Shown one piece after another: positions 34,795 through 45,015 of a stretch of 64,000 nt of DNA (within the stretch, counting starts at the first letter, position 1; every line of letters starts with the position of its first letter). Source of the stretch: Arabidopsis thaliana (taxonomy: Eukaryota; Streptophyta; Magnoliopsida; Brassicales; Brassicaceae); assembly GCF_000001735.4 (NCBI RefSeq), contig NC_003071.7:135001-199000 (forward strand), written 5' to 3'. The position numbers were made by a program, and so were the translations under genes. Below the pieces are notes generated by a model, which saw only the letters and a program-made list of their open reading frames with translations, was not told the DNA's origin and did no database searches.

Positions 34795-35440
34795 CGAACT
34801 AGTTTGAATGGAGGCTGTGACATTATCTTTGTGAGTTTCTAACTCTGATGGAACCTACAACAATCATGTCAGTGAAGACCCAACCCAACCGGTTGCTTTA
34901 TGCATATTCAGTTTCAGGACACTAAGTACCATTTTACAGAAGAGATTTTTCCATATATATGAATCTCACCTTTTTCATTAAGGTAACAGCAGAGAAAATG
35001 GGTCCTTGGGTTCTATGACTGGTGGCTATGTATTTACAAAGAGCGTTTTCCATCTTACAAACGTGTAGGCGACAAGCAAAATATGGTATTCAAACAACAC
35101 TGACTAGAACAACTTTTAGGTGAATCCACTTGCCTTGCTTGATTCGCCAACCAGTTCTAAAATAACTTACACGTACATACTTCCTCTGTTGTGCTACCAT
35201 ATTCCTAATAATAACGCCAAAGAGCAAAATGATAAGTACCTTTGTGAAACAGTACAACTTCTTGTCCTTTCCTTGCCACAATCTCCAAGCTAGTACGTAC
35301 TCTCTTGACGTCAACAAGGGAAACTTTTTAATCTCAATTCCGCTATTACTATCAACCTGCAACTGACAGTCTTATCCCATAGTTTTCTATAATCATTGTC
35401 CATGTAAAAGTCCCTCACAATCTCCCTCAAATACCGTGAC
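34795..35440 (-). pseudogene. Decayed START-domain (StAR-related lipid transfer) gene
   Basis: Reading the minus strand gives pieces of a plant PCTP-like START protein in order, separated by intron remnants. Piece 1, near 35437-35357, reads TVFEG, then after a small deletion and frameshift VRDFYMDNDYRKLWDKTV. Piece 2 (35356-35240) reads KKFPLLTSREYVLAWRLW then GKDKKLYCFTK. Piece 3 (about 35204-35130) reads MVAQQRKYVRVSYFRTGWRI. Piece 4 (35063-34970) reads VCKMENALCKYIATS then QGPIFSAVTLMKK. Piece 5, from 34854, reads VPSEL. Introns between pieces 2/3 and 4/5 keep GT and AG, so it is an unspliced genomic copy. The first part of the gene and the segment between pieces 3 and 4 are missing, and frames are broken. 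I found no functional copy in the window. Confidence 0.82.
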
Positions 35441-36097
35441 ACTTAGGTTACTTCATAGGACCACCACCATCCTAAAAATAGAGCCTAAGGCTTATTCATA
35501 CTCAGTAATCAGAATAATAAAGACACTTTTTAAGACGATTTAAAAAAAAGGACTTTGGGTTTGCAGCGATCGTTGCTTTTGTGAATAACATGTTCCCATA
35601 TCTCCGTGGAATATCATTTGTTTCCCCCTCCAAATTCTCGATCAGAAATTTCAATAAATGTGTGCAAAATTTATTAGTGTATGACATATACTAGTGTAAG
35701 GTAGGTAAACATGTAAATAAATGTGTGCAAAATTTTAATAAAATAAAGAAATTGTTCTAAATAGGCTGCTAAAACTAAAATGAAGGCACTAACAAAATTC
35801 AACATAAAACGTAACACTCAAACATGAAACATGTACGTAACAAGTAAAGAGTTCTAAGTCAAACAATTACAAGAAGCTGCCTCGCTCTTTCGTTTACTTT
35901 GAATATTTCACAACAACATTCAAATAAAACCATTGTCTCTCTCCCTCTCCATGTATCTTTATATATTTCCTCCATCAAAACTTTTATCTCTCATCCTTCT
36001 TAATTCCCTCAAAAGATTCATTATTAGCTAACTCAACGTTTCCTCATACTAATCAACCACTAGACCATTCATCCCCGCGTTACAAGGCCGAGTTATC

Positions 36098-36343
36098 ATG
36101 AGGATCATGTGGAAATTCATTATAGTGATGTTGTGTTTTATAGCTTTGGTGGGATCAAGAGGAACATCGGCAACGTCAAGGCTGAGAATGAAGAAGGAAG
36201 ATATAGGTAGAAGGTTTGCTTTGCAGAATAAGCTCCAACGAGGTCCAGTTCCTCCTTCACAGCCTTCTCCATGTCACAACAAACTAAACCCTCTTTCTCA
36301 TTCACAAGTTTATTCTTCCCACACTTATGTTACTTGCCCTTGA
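36098..36343 (+). CDS. Small secreted peptide precursor with IDA-like motif, 81 aa
   Basis: ATG 36098 opens an 81-codon intronless frame. The N-terminus MRIMWKFIIVMLCFIALVGS is a clear signal peptide. The middle is basic (RLRMKKEDIGRRFALQNKL). Near the C-terminus lies RGPVPPSQPSPCHN, which matches the EPIP core of IDA/IDL peptides (PIPPSAPSKRHN type): the PVPPS and the closing HN are kept, but Cys replaces the usual Arg before HN. A further 19 residues follow HN. IDA-type peptides bind HAESA-like receptor kinases and control abscission and related cell separation. Membership is inferred from the motif, and the receptor and role are not shown. A TATATATTT box lies about 140 bp upstream. Confidence 0.72.
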   Translation: MRIMWKFIIVMLCFIALVGSRGTSATSRLRMKKEDIGRRFALQNKLQRGPVPPSQPSPCHNKLNPLSHSQVYSSHTYVTCP

Positions 36344-36603
36344 AGCTTGATCAACCACATTCTTTTATTTATTGTCTCTCTTCTCATACATATATGTATC
36401 CACGATTCGACTCCTCCAAACTCGAAAGAGTCGAAATTGTAATACCTTTTGGACATAAATTATACAACTCTTTGTGTTATTTAACCATTTGATCATTAAC
36501 TAACTAATTCACACAATTTTGGTGCCAAGTATTTGTTTTTGTAACTTGAAAATTTCACAAGAAGATAAAAGTGGACAGATAAGCGAGTAAAACACAAGTC
36601 AAA

Positions 36604-37065
36604 TTAGGCGTGGGCATAATAACTGAACCGAAAGAACCGAACCGGAACCGAAGCAAAAAGAACCGAACCCGAATCCGAACCGAAATGGTAAAATACTTAA
36701 ATAGATCCTAAATTCTAGAACCAAAATAATAGGAACCGAACCCAAAAATATTTTAGATATCCGAAATATGATTATATTATCCAAAAATATTAGTTATTTT
36801 TAGATTGAATAATCAAAAATACCTAAAATACCAAAATATACTTGAAAATATATATATAACACCACAATATCCAAAAAAATACTCGAAAATATCCGAAATA
36901 TCTGAAATAAAATATCCGAATAGATCCCAAACTTCATAACCGAAAGAACTAGAACCAAACCCGTACCAAACTGAAACTGTTTCGGTTCATATATGGATTC
37001 TACACTCAAAAACCGAAGGAATCGGAATCCAACTAAAACCGAAGCGAATACCCGAACGCCCAGGT
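36604..37065. repeat. CCGAA-rich dispersed repeat, copy 3
   Basis: Words such as AACTGAACCGAAAGAACCGA, CCGAAATATG, ATAACCGAAAGAACTAGAAC and TCGAAAATATCCGAAATATC build a block like the one at 26.1 kb. It lies between the IDA-like gene and the PPR gene. It is followed within 20 bp by the telo-box of the PPR promoter. No coding content. Confidence 0.7.
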
Positions 37066-37080
37066 CCTAAGTCAAATTAT

Positions 37081-37089
37081 AAACCCTAA
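37081..37089 (+). promoter_or_regulatory. Telo-box AAACCCTAA upstream of the PPR gene
   Basis: AAACCCTAA lies 175 bp before the PPR start codon. Telo-boxes near transcription starts are typical of Arabidopsis genes for organelle and ribosome biogenesis. Function is inferred from motif and position. Confidence 0.5.
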
Positions 37090-37255
37090 CTTTATAATTG
37101 TGGTTAAAGATTTGCTTAGATTTTTGAATTTTTTTCTTTGAATCTAGATTTTTGAAATTTTACTTGAATAAAAAACGGCGTCTTATTCAAACAAAGCTTT
37201 CTAATACACTGCAAGGTTGGAGTTTAGAATTGGTTATCTCTCTGGGCAAAGCTTC

Positions 37256-39137
37256 ATGCGCTTCTCTAGCATCTTCCGCAATACCCCAATCCAATTCTCC
37301 AATCGCCGGAGCTCCGTCAAGCTACTTCACTCTCTTCCTCGTCTAAAACCCACCAACTCCAAGCGATTCTCCCAAAAACCCAAACTTGTGAAAACACAGA
37401 CCCTACCAGATCCCAGTGTTTACACAAGAGACATTGTATCCAACATCTATAACATCCTCAAGTACTCCAATTGGGACTCTGCTCAAGAACAGCTTCCACA
37501 TCTCGGCGTCAGATGGGATTCTCACATTATCAACCGTGTCTTGAAAGCACATCCTCCGATGCAGAAAGCTTGGCTCTTTTTCAACTGGGCTGCTCAAATC
37601 AAGGGTTTCAAACACGACCACTTCACTTATACCACCATGCTCGATATCTTCGGAGAAGCCGGTCGGATTCAATCCATGTACTCTGTTTTTCACCTTATGA
37701 AGGAGAAGGGTGTGTTGATCGATACGGTGACTTATACATCGCTGATTCACTGGGTTTCAAGCTCCGGTGATGTGGATGGAGCAATGAGGTTGTGGGAGGA
37801 GATGAGAGATAATGGGTGCGAACCTACCGTTGTGTCGTACACTGCTTACATGAAGATGCTTTTCGCTGATGGGAGGGTGGAAGAAGCCACGGAGGTGTAT
37901 AAGGAGATGTTACGGTCGCGGGTTTCTCCGAATTGTCACACTTATACTGTATTGATGGAGTATCTTGTCGCCACAGGTCAACTTCATTCTCTTGCACACT
38001 AAGTGTTTGTTAAAATGCTTAGCTGAAAATCCAAAACTTTTGCTTTATGTAGATGATTCTGGTATCTGAATGTTTTGTAGCCTTGTTGATGATGATGTGT
38101 TAGTTTCTTCGTTTGATTTTGCAGGAAAATGTGAGGAAGCCTTGGACATATTCTTTAAAATGCAAGAAATTGGTGTGCAGCCAGATAAAGCAGCTTGCAA
38201 TATTCTGATAGCGAAAGCCTTGAAATTTGGGGAAACATCTTTCATGACTCGAGTTCTTGTGTACATGAAAGAAAATGGAGTTGTCCTACGCTATCCTATC
38301 TTTGTTGAAGCTTTAGAGACACTGAAAGCTGCAGGCGAAAGTGATGATCTGTTAAGGGAAGTCAACTCGCATATTTCCGTTGAATCGTTGTGCTCCAGTG
38401 ACATTGATGAGACTCCAACAGCGGAAGTTAATGACACTAAGAATTCAGATGATAGTAGAGTTATCAGCTCCGTTCTCTTGATGAAGCAGAATCTGGTTGC
38501 AGTTGACATTTTACTTAACCAGATGAGAGATAGGAACATAAAGCTGGATTCTTTTGTTGTTTCAGCAATCATAGAAACAAACTGTGACCGTTGTAGAACA
38601 GAGGGGGCTTCGTTGGCTTTTGATTACAGCTTGGAAATGGGAATTCATCTCAAGAAGTCAGCGTATCTCGCGTTAATTGGTAACTTTCTGAGATCAAACG
38701 AGCTTCCTAAAGTGATTGAAGTGGTCAAGGAGATGGTGAAAGCCCAACACTCGCTTGGTTGTTACCAAGGAGCTATGTTGATCCACAGGCTCGGGTTTGG
38801 GAGAAGACCTCGTTTAGCCGCAGACGTTTTCGACTTACTTCCGGATGATCAAAAGGGTGTAGCTGCTTACACTGCGCTGATGGATGTTTATATCTCAGCA
38901 GGGAGTCCAGAGAAAGCAATGAAGATATTACGAGAGATGAGAGAGCGAGAGATAATGCCTTCTTTGGGGACATACGATGTTCTATTGTCTGGCCTTGAGA
39001 AAACTAGTGATTTCCAGAAGGAAGTGGCGTTGTTGAGGAAGGAGAAGAAGAGTCTTGTTGCTTCTGCACGTTTCCGAGAAAATGTTCATGTTGAAGACAA
39101 AATATGTGATCTTCTCTTTGCTACAAATCTGTTGTAA
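37256..39137 (+). CDS. EMB3111: Organellar PPR protein (P class), 577 aa, 2 exons
   Basis: Exons are 37256-37976 and 38125-39137 (1734 nt, in frame). The ATG at 37256 (MRFSSIFRNTPIQFSNRRSS) gives a basic Ser-rich targeting peptide. The reading frame upstream has no ATG. Tandem PPR motifs follow, for example HDHFTYTTMLDIFGEAGRI, DTVTYTSLIHWVSSSGDVDG, EPTVVSYTAYMKMLFADGRV, SPNCHTYTVLMEYLVATGKC and QPDKAACNILIAKAL. The C-terminal pair is YTALMDVYISAGSPEKAMKI and PSLGTYDVLLSGL. No E, DYW or SMR domain is present, so it is a P-class RNA-binding protein, presumably acting in organelle transcript processing. The name EMB3111 is from memory for At2g01390 and less certain than the family. A truncated duplicate of its 3' end lies 5 kb upstream. 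Confidence 0.9.
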
Positions 39138-39178
39138 TCTGGTTGCAGGTGAAAGTCAACATGTACATGTTTAATCTA

Positions 39179-39217
39179 GGCCCATTAAATATGAGGCCTA
39201 TACTGTTTTTAAGCCCA
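39179..39217. promoter_or_regulatory. Two site II-type elements upstream of the 146-aa gene
   Basis: GGCCCA at 39179-39184 and AGCCCA at 39212-39217 lie about 100-135 bp before the ATG at 39315, directly after the PPR stop codon. They may mark a compact promoter in the 178-bp gap between two tandem genes. Confidence 0.4.
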
Positions 39218-39314
39218 TTACTCATCATTTTTTATTATTATATTTAATTTAATTTCTTCATTTTATTGACATTTCTGATAGATTAGCGGTTGCTACTGAC
39301 GCCGGAGAAGAGAG

Positions 39315-40080
39315 ATGGCGAGATCGTGCTCTATCTGGACACCTGTTTTGATCTCACTTTCACCAGTGACCGGAGAATCACCTAAAATTTCACGGCGCCG
39401 GGTGATTTTAGCCACAAGTATAGGATCTCCTCAGGTTCGTACAAGTACAACAGCTTTCGAAGATCCATATAGTTAGTTTTCTTTTCGTGGAGAAATATGT
39501 TGTGCTATGTGTGTCAATGAATTCGTAGCCTTTTAAGTTTAGATTGAGCTATTAGAGATTGCTTTCTCAGAGATTCAGCTGTTGAGATTTTGATTCCTTT
39601 TTAAGCCTAAACTTGTGCAGATAATCTTTTCATTTGTATGGTCTGACAGATTTATGATTGCTTGGTCAATAGAAGAAGAAGATTAATATTGAGTCTGCAT
39701 TGGTTTTGTTAGTTAGTGTATATCTCTGAAGTCAGTCTCTTATGCCTTGTCTTTGGCAGCCTTTACTTGAAGCAAAGATCAAGGAACCTCAGAAGCTTCA
39801 AGTCCTTGATTCCAAAGATGTTTCCAGAAGAAACACTATGCTGTATCTAGCTGCTGGATTTCTTGGAGGGATCAACTTTCTCAATGGTGAAGCCGCAGAA
39901 GCTCGAGTAGGGAGAAAGGAGAACAGAAAGAAAGCATTGGAGAAGCTGAGGGCCAAAGCTAAAGAGTCAGAGCCCAACAACAAGTCAGGTAACCAAAAGA
40001 TAGAGAAAGAGTTAGAGAAAGAAGAAGTGTTTCCTCTACTTCCTCCACCTCTTGTCGTTGAAGCAAACTTGCTACAATAA
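39315..40080 (+). CDS. Putative plastid (lumen-targeted) basic protein, 146 aa, 2 exons
   Basis: Exons are 39315-39434 and 39760-40080 (441 nt, in frame). The first exon codes a Ser/Arg-rich transit-peptide-like N-terminus (MARSCSIWTPVLISLSP, then RRRVILATS). The second has a twin-arginine followed by a hydrophobic run and an Ala-x-Ala end: SRRNTMLYLAAGFLGG then LNGEAAEARVG. This is the pattern of a thylakoid-lumen signal for the Tat route. The predicted mature part is Lys/Glu-rich and probably helical (RKENRKKALEKLRAKAKE). I recognise no domain, and lumen targeting is inferred. Probably At2g01400. It starts 178 bp after the PPR stop, and its own stop faces the NHL gene 129 bp away. Confidence 0.82.
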
Positions 40081-40208
40081 GCTCTCTCTCTCTTTTAGCT
40101 ACACAAATGTCAGAATCAATACCTTTGATTTCAACACTACATGCTGTTCTGTGCTAGGTTTCCTACTACAAAACGTGTAAGATGATGAAATACACAAGTA
40201 GAGAAGAG

Positions 40209-41372
40209 CTAAGTGATCTTCTTGTCCATGTTTGTGATGAGCTTCTTCATCTGAAATCTCCAGAAACAGAAGTAAGCGAAGCCAAATCCAATCAACACAT
40301 ACAACCAAATCTTATCTTCACCACCTTCCTTCTCCGACCAAACCTCTTCTATACCAAACCATTCCCTCGCTCCTTCTTCTTTGTAACTACTTCCCATTAT
40401 CCCCTCCATCACTCTCCCATACAACACATATATCCTATCCCGTCCCGCAACCGTCACCGCGGTCGGAAAGCCCTCGATGTCGAGGTCAATTTCGTCGTAA
40501 ACAACTCCTTCGCTCCAGCTATCTTGGCTTTTGAGTAACCAAAGCTTCTTCTGTGACACCACCATGACTGTGCCGTCTCTCCGTCTCCTCGTCATCCCGT
40601 CCGCCGCAATCAGATCACCGTTTAACAACACCAGCCTCGCATTCCCGCTATCTTCGTCAACTTTGAATACCTTCCCTGTGTTGCTCTGCACCACCAGGAG
40701 ATAGCCTTTGCTGATGTACACGATCCCGTTCAAGCCGCAATCGCGGAAACTTGCGTCCGCGTCTGCCGCCACAGGCTGCGAATTGAACAACGGCGATTTG
40801 GAGAAGATCGAAGCTGCGCCGTCGCGATCGACTTTCCAGATGAAGTTTTTGGCTGAGTTGGTGACGTAAGCGTTGCCTTTGAAATCAACCGCCACGTCAT
40901 TGGCGACATCACGAGCGATGTCTTCGTCGTCTCCGGGAAGAGACGGGAGAGGAGAGAGGAATACACGACGGCCTCCGCTGCGGAGATCGTAGGAGGCTAG
41001 GGCACTGAAGGGAGGGAGAGGCGGCAAACTCTGGATACAGGCAAGGAGACGGCGATTAGTAGAGTCAACGGCGAGACCGAGGATAGTGGAGTTCTCCGGT
41101 AGATCGAGATCGGAGATTAGGGTTTCGATGACTCCAGCGTCGGAGACGGAATGAATTGTGCGGCTGTGGAGAGAACCGACTAGAAAATGCTGGTCCCTTG
41201 GATCCCAGGTTAGTCCCTCCGGGTAGAGTCCCGGCGATCGGAAGTTGATAACGTGGCGGTTATCGGCGGAGGAGGGAATCAGAAGTCCCAGGAACAAGAC
41301 GGCGAAGAGAATTGGGAAGACGAAGAAGGATCTGTATCGAGTGGAAGACGACGACGACATGTTCGCTTTCAT
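40209..41372 (-). CDS. NHL/SMP-30-like beta-propeller membrane protein, 387 aa
   Basis: Single exon from ATG 41372 (MKANMSSSSSTRYRSF). An N-terminal hydrophobic segment (FFVFPILFAVLFLGLLIPSS) acts as a signal peptide or anchor. The main body has repeated propeller-type strands: GLYPEGLTWDPRDQHFLVGS, ILGLAVDSTNRRLLACIQS, DVAVDFKGNAYVTNSAKNFI and LNGIVYISKGYLLVVQSNTG. A C-terminal hydrophobic helix (IWLYVLIGFGFAYFCFWRFQ) is followed by a short basic tail. The body would face the lumen or apoplast. NHL-type proteins of this sort have no agreed function in plants. By position it is At2g01410. Confidence 0.88.
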   Translation of the reverse strand: MKANMSSSSSTRYRSFFVFPILFAVLFLGLLIPSSADNRHVINFRSPGLYPEGLTWDPRDQHFLVGSLHSRTIHSVSDAGVIETLISDLDLPENSTILGLAVDSTNRRLLACIQSLPPLPPFSALASYDLRSGGRRVFLSPLPSLPGDDEDIARDVANDVAVDFKGNAYVTNSAKNFIWKVDRDGAASIFSKSPLFNSQPVAADADASFRDCGLNGIVYISKGYLLVVQSNTGKVFKVDEDSGNARLVLLNGDLIAADGMTRRRRDGTVMVVSQKKLWLLKSQDSWSEGVVYDEIDLDIEGFPTAVTVAGRDRIYVLYGRVMEGIMGSSYKEEGAREWFGIEEVWSEKEGGEDKIWLYVLIGFGFAYFCFWRFQMKKLITNMDKKIT

Positions 41373-41452
41373 CTGTGATTTCGATTTAGGAAAATAATGA
41401 ATGGCTCATTTTTAGAAAAAATAAAACTTCGATGTATAAAAAGATATGACCA

Positions 41453-41508
41453 AGCCCATTTATGTAATAAACGGGCCACATTTTGCGTGTAGTATAAAAT
41501 AGGGCCCA
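41453..41508. promoter_or_regulatory. GGCCCA/AGCCCA elements upstream of the NHL gene
   Basis: AGCCCA at 41453, GGGCC near 41473 and GGGCCCA near 41502 lie 80-135 bp before the NHL start codon. This is another instance of the site II pattern seen at several genes in the window. Confidence 0.4.
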
Positions 41509-41572
41509 TAAAGTTTATTGGCCTTCCTTCATTTGCTGTGTTGATGTCAAAAAGAGAAGAGTAGTGCATTGC

Positions 41573-43380
41573 TGTTTTATTGGCAGCTACTAATGATTTG
41601 GTTTTGCTGATGGGCTCTTAATAGACGTCTCTCCACTATACCCTATACTTAGACTATCAGGGCGAATCATGGATATCTTTGTTACTGTAATATTCTTAAA
41701 TATAGGCCCACCTTTCAAATCTTGAATCAATCGGTCGGCTTTTTAGGCCCAAATAAACCTTTTTATTACTAGACCAAAATGAAAAAAATGTCAAAAAAAT
41801 CATAAATTTTTAAATTTGAAGCGGAAAAACGTAAACTTTCAAAATGTTATTAAAATTCTAAAGTTTAGTTTGACTTTATTATAAATTAGTTAAATTTGAT
41901 TGATTGGGTCATTTTAGGCATATTGATAAATTTCCATTAATAAAAAGATGACATAGTTAACTTTTCGTAGTTAACTTTTCGTAACGTTTGGAAAATCTTG
42001 TATGAGGTATAAATCAGGTATGGTGAAAAATCAATTTTATACATACATATGAGGTATCGTTAAAAAGAAAAACTAGTACAATGTATGGTGAAAAAGCTTG
42101 TAAAGTATCTTTCTAAATACATATAAGGTATTGTTATAAACCCAAACGTAACGGAAAATTAATAAAGTAAGTGATTTAGCCTCCTAGAAAAATACAGTAC
42201 ATGATGGAACACATCATGCTTTGAGGTGGTACGAGAGCCATTGATACCGCGACCAAGCCCGGTCATGACCTAGAGGCGAAGCCCATCAAGTGCTTTAGGC
42301 AGCAAATATATTTAAGTTTTAAGAAGCTAAGCACGAAATTTTGAAAAAATCATATAATACAATGGTTATTTTTTCACCTTTTAACATTTTTTGTATTTGT
42401 TTTTAAAAAACCAATAATTTTTTGGACCGGTCCTCATCGCGACCAATCAAATAAGCTTATTCTGATAATGTGTTCTAGAAACGACTAAATCTTGCAATGA
42501 ACCTATGAGCGAGATACATTATTATGCAGAAGATTGAATATAGTCAATCTATTCACCCCATAAGCTGATGAGTGATGACCCGGTAACAAACCCAGTAAAA
42601 AGTAAATACTAAGATTAAGCATTTTATACCTCAAAAATGTGAGACTAGTCTAATCTAATCTCAAGGAAAGTAATATTCTAAGGCTACAAATATTCTACTA
42701 AACAATAAAAACGTATGCACCTAAGTTTGCTTCTTTTTTCCCTTATTTACAAATCAAACTCATCTAACTTGAACGACATAAGTTCATCAGTTAACATTAT
42801 ACGTATGTGCATTAGAATGATAAATTAAAACAAACAAAAGTTCTATATACTAGACGATGTTATGGCCACCACACGAGACATATAAGGCTTTAGTACTTGG
42901 TGTTTTGTAGTTTGTATACACACGCATGGATTTGTTATCCATAAGACATTAAATTGGAAATGATAGATACGTACGTGAGATGTGAATCTTATGCATGTTA
43001 TGCAATTTGGACCTTTGCATCTAAATGTAAGGAGAACGACCCTACGACTAGACCAGTGTTCGTGGTTCCTCATACATTGCCCATCACCTTTCTCTCTCAA
43101 TACCCCCATTAATTCATCTTTATTGTTTTATTCGATTTATATCTTTATCGATTGTGCTTTTTGATTTTGTTTCAATCCATTAATTCAAAGCATTTCATCT
43201 CACAGATTAAAGAGTCATATTATTAGATACTACAACAAAGTAGACATACAACCCCGGAAGTATGGAAATTTGTTGATAGTTATGATTCCTATTAGTATCC
43301 ACTCTAACCTCAAATATGAATTTTTGAAAATATGAAAGTTCAGAAAGTTCAGATTCGTCGATGGCACTAGCTCTAAACAC
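41573..43380. other. Gene-free spacer with a degenerate repeat near 42.2-42.45 kb
   Basis: AT-rich DNA without genes. Around 42212-42445 is a GC-richer island (ACCGCGACCAAGCCCGG, GAGGCGAAGCCCATCAAG, later GGACCGGTCCTCATCGCG) that stands out from its surroundings and probably derives from an old transposon. I see no terminal repeats or target duplication, so I leave it unclassified. Confidence 0.35.
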
Positions 43381-43588
43381 TAAGAGCATCTCCAATGCTC
43401 AACTCTATTTTTTCCTCTATTTTTGAGTTGATTTTATTTTAGAGAAAATATAGTTGATTTTGCTGTATTGTATGCCTCTAAAATAGAGGAAAAATGTAGA
43501 TATATTTTTCTCTATTTTAGAGAATTACAATGGAGCAAAATCAACTATATTTCCTCTAAAATAGAGTTAGTCATTGAGAATGGTCTAA
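43381..43588. mobile_element. Foldback Tourist-like MITE with TAA target duplication
   Basis: A 202-bp element (43384-43585) starts GAGCATCTCCAATG and ends CATTGAGAATGGTC. The two ends are imperfect inverted repeats, and TAA flanks both sides. Inner arms are also inverted: CAACTCTATTTT pairs with AAAATAGAGTTAG, and AAATATAGTTGATTTTGC pairs with GCAAAATCAACTATATTT. The whole element can fold back on itself. A TAA (TWA) duplication and this size fit PIF/Harbinger-related MITEs. It has no coding capacity. Confidence 0.72.
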
Positions 43589-44759
43589 GTAATTCTGAGT
43601 GAAACGTGACGTCTATGGGTAAAATATTCTTGATTTGATTAGTAAATTTATCGAAACAGTAACTAAGAGTTAACGATTTATAGTCACAATTAAATCAGTT
43701 AAAGGAATAGCCAGCTGCTACTTTCAAAGTGAATGCATGATCGAAGTTGTTCAGTTTTGAAGGAATGAAAAAAACTTTTTGGTGATATTATCGATACTAT
43801 GTGGGAATATGATAAACACAATATTTTGACTGTTGATTAGTTCCACGAAAATATGATAAACTCAACATTTTGACTGTTGATTAGTTCCACGAAGATATAC
43901 ATGTTGATATAATCGAAAATGTGGTCCATGTTGTTATAATACTTTGATGCTCGAATTTTGATGTTCGAAACACACGTGGGAAGTTTTTCTTTTTCCATAA
44001 AAGTTTGAACTCTATAGGTTTAAAAATGTATAGTTCAAAACGAATCCTTTAGAATTTCCCAAAATAAAAGAACTCACAACTTCTATGGGCATATAGATAA
44101 GAATAAGAATATCGGGGCATGTGTGTAAACGAGTAACACAACAAGTTTTACTTGCAAAAGATATAATATGGCAACTTTTGTCGTCAAGTGAAATGCGTCG
44201 TCGCTTTCGGGCGAAGCCTGCATGTTGGTCCATCTTAGATTTTGCATTCCATTGAATTTTCTTCACATCCACTCTCCCATTAGTTTTGATGTTAGTTTCG
44301 GAATATTTGCTTTGTTTTCTATATAGTATATTGATGCCTCGTTAAATTACTACTTGTTGGATGAGTAATCATACCGTATTTGAATGACCAATCCTAATAC
44401 GAAAATCAGATGATCAATTCATAACATTAAAAATGTTTGAAAAATGAGATTCACACTACTTTGACATTATAAAGACTACGTTTGATAGTCTCGGGACCAT
44501 TTTTTCTATAAAGGGTGGTCTTTAGATTCATGTGCGGAAGTTCACAGAATTTGAAGTTAACATAAACTTTTTGAGATTTTTTTCTGCTAGAGATCGTGTA
44601 TTCTTAAAAAAACGGGACCGTAAACATGCATCGTATGATCATAGGATTAATTAATTAGAGATTAGGATTTTGCTTCTGTCGTAAAACAGTGTTTGTTATC
44701 AAGGAATATGCTTAAATTAACTGTAATAAAATAAAATTACTGTCTTTTGAAACTTTTGC

Positions 44760-45015
44760 TTCTGACTGTTCAGACCTGATTTCTATCATTGACAATCAAG
44801 ACGATTGACCGACATTCGCAGCGGAATTGGCATCCTATCGCTCCTTAGTTTGTTTTTTCCTTTCTTTCCGTATTAGATTTTTTTCTCGTAGTTTTAACAC
44901 TCGAACTGATTGTTTAGCTAAAAAAGCTCGGGGTAGAAATAATATTTTCTCCTATGTAAGCATAATGGTTCATGAATGGCTCTCTCTAGCGGAGAATCTC
45001 TTCCCGATGAATTAA
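44760..45015 (+). pseudogene. LINE fragment: RNase H-like end of a non-LTR retrotransposon ORF2
   Basis: In one frame, with a stop near 44800, the sequence reads CSDLISIIDNQDD, then FAAELASYRSLVCFF, RFFSRSFNTRTDCLAKKAR and a Trp-containing end (VHEWLSLAENL), closing with a stop at 45013. This is the familiar C-terminal RNase H layout of Arabidopsis LINE ORF2 proteins: the SDL patch, then RSxNxRTDxLAKxAR, then a late Trp. The rest of the element is absent and the start is undefined. Old and non-functional. Confidence 0.7.

Noticed and set aside
42212-42445. GC-richer island considered as a TIR transposon
   Set aside because: The GACCAAGCCCGGTC and GGACCGGTCC words are not in proper inverted arrangement, and no target duplication was found. 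Left as an unclassified remnant.
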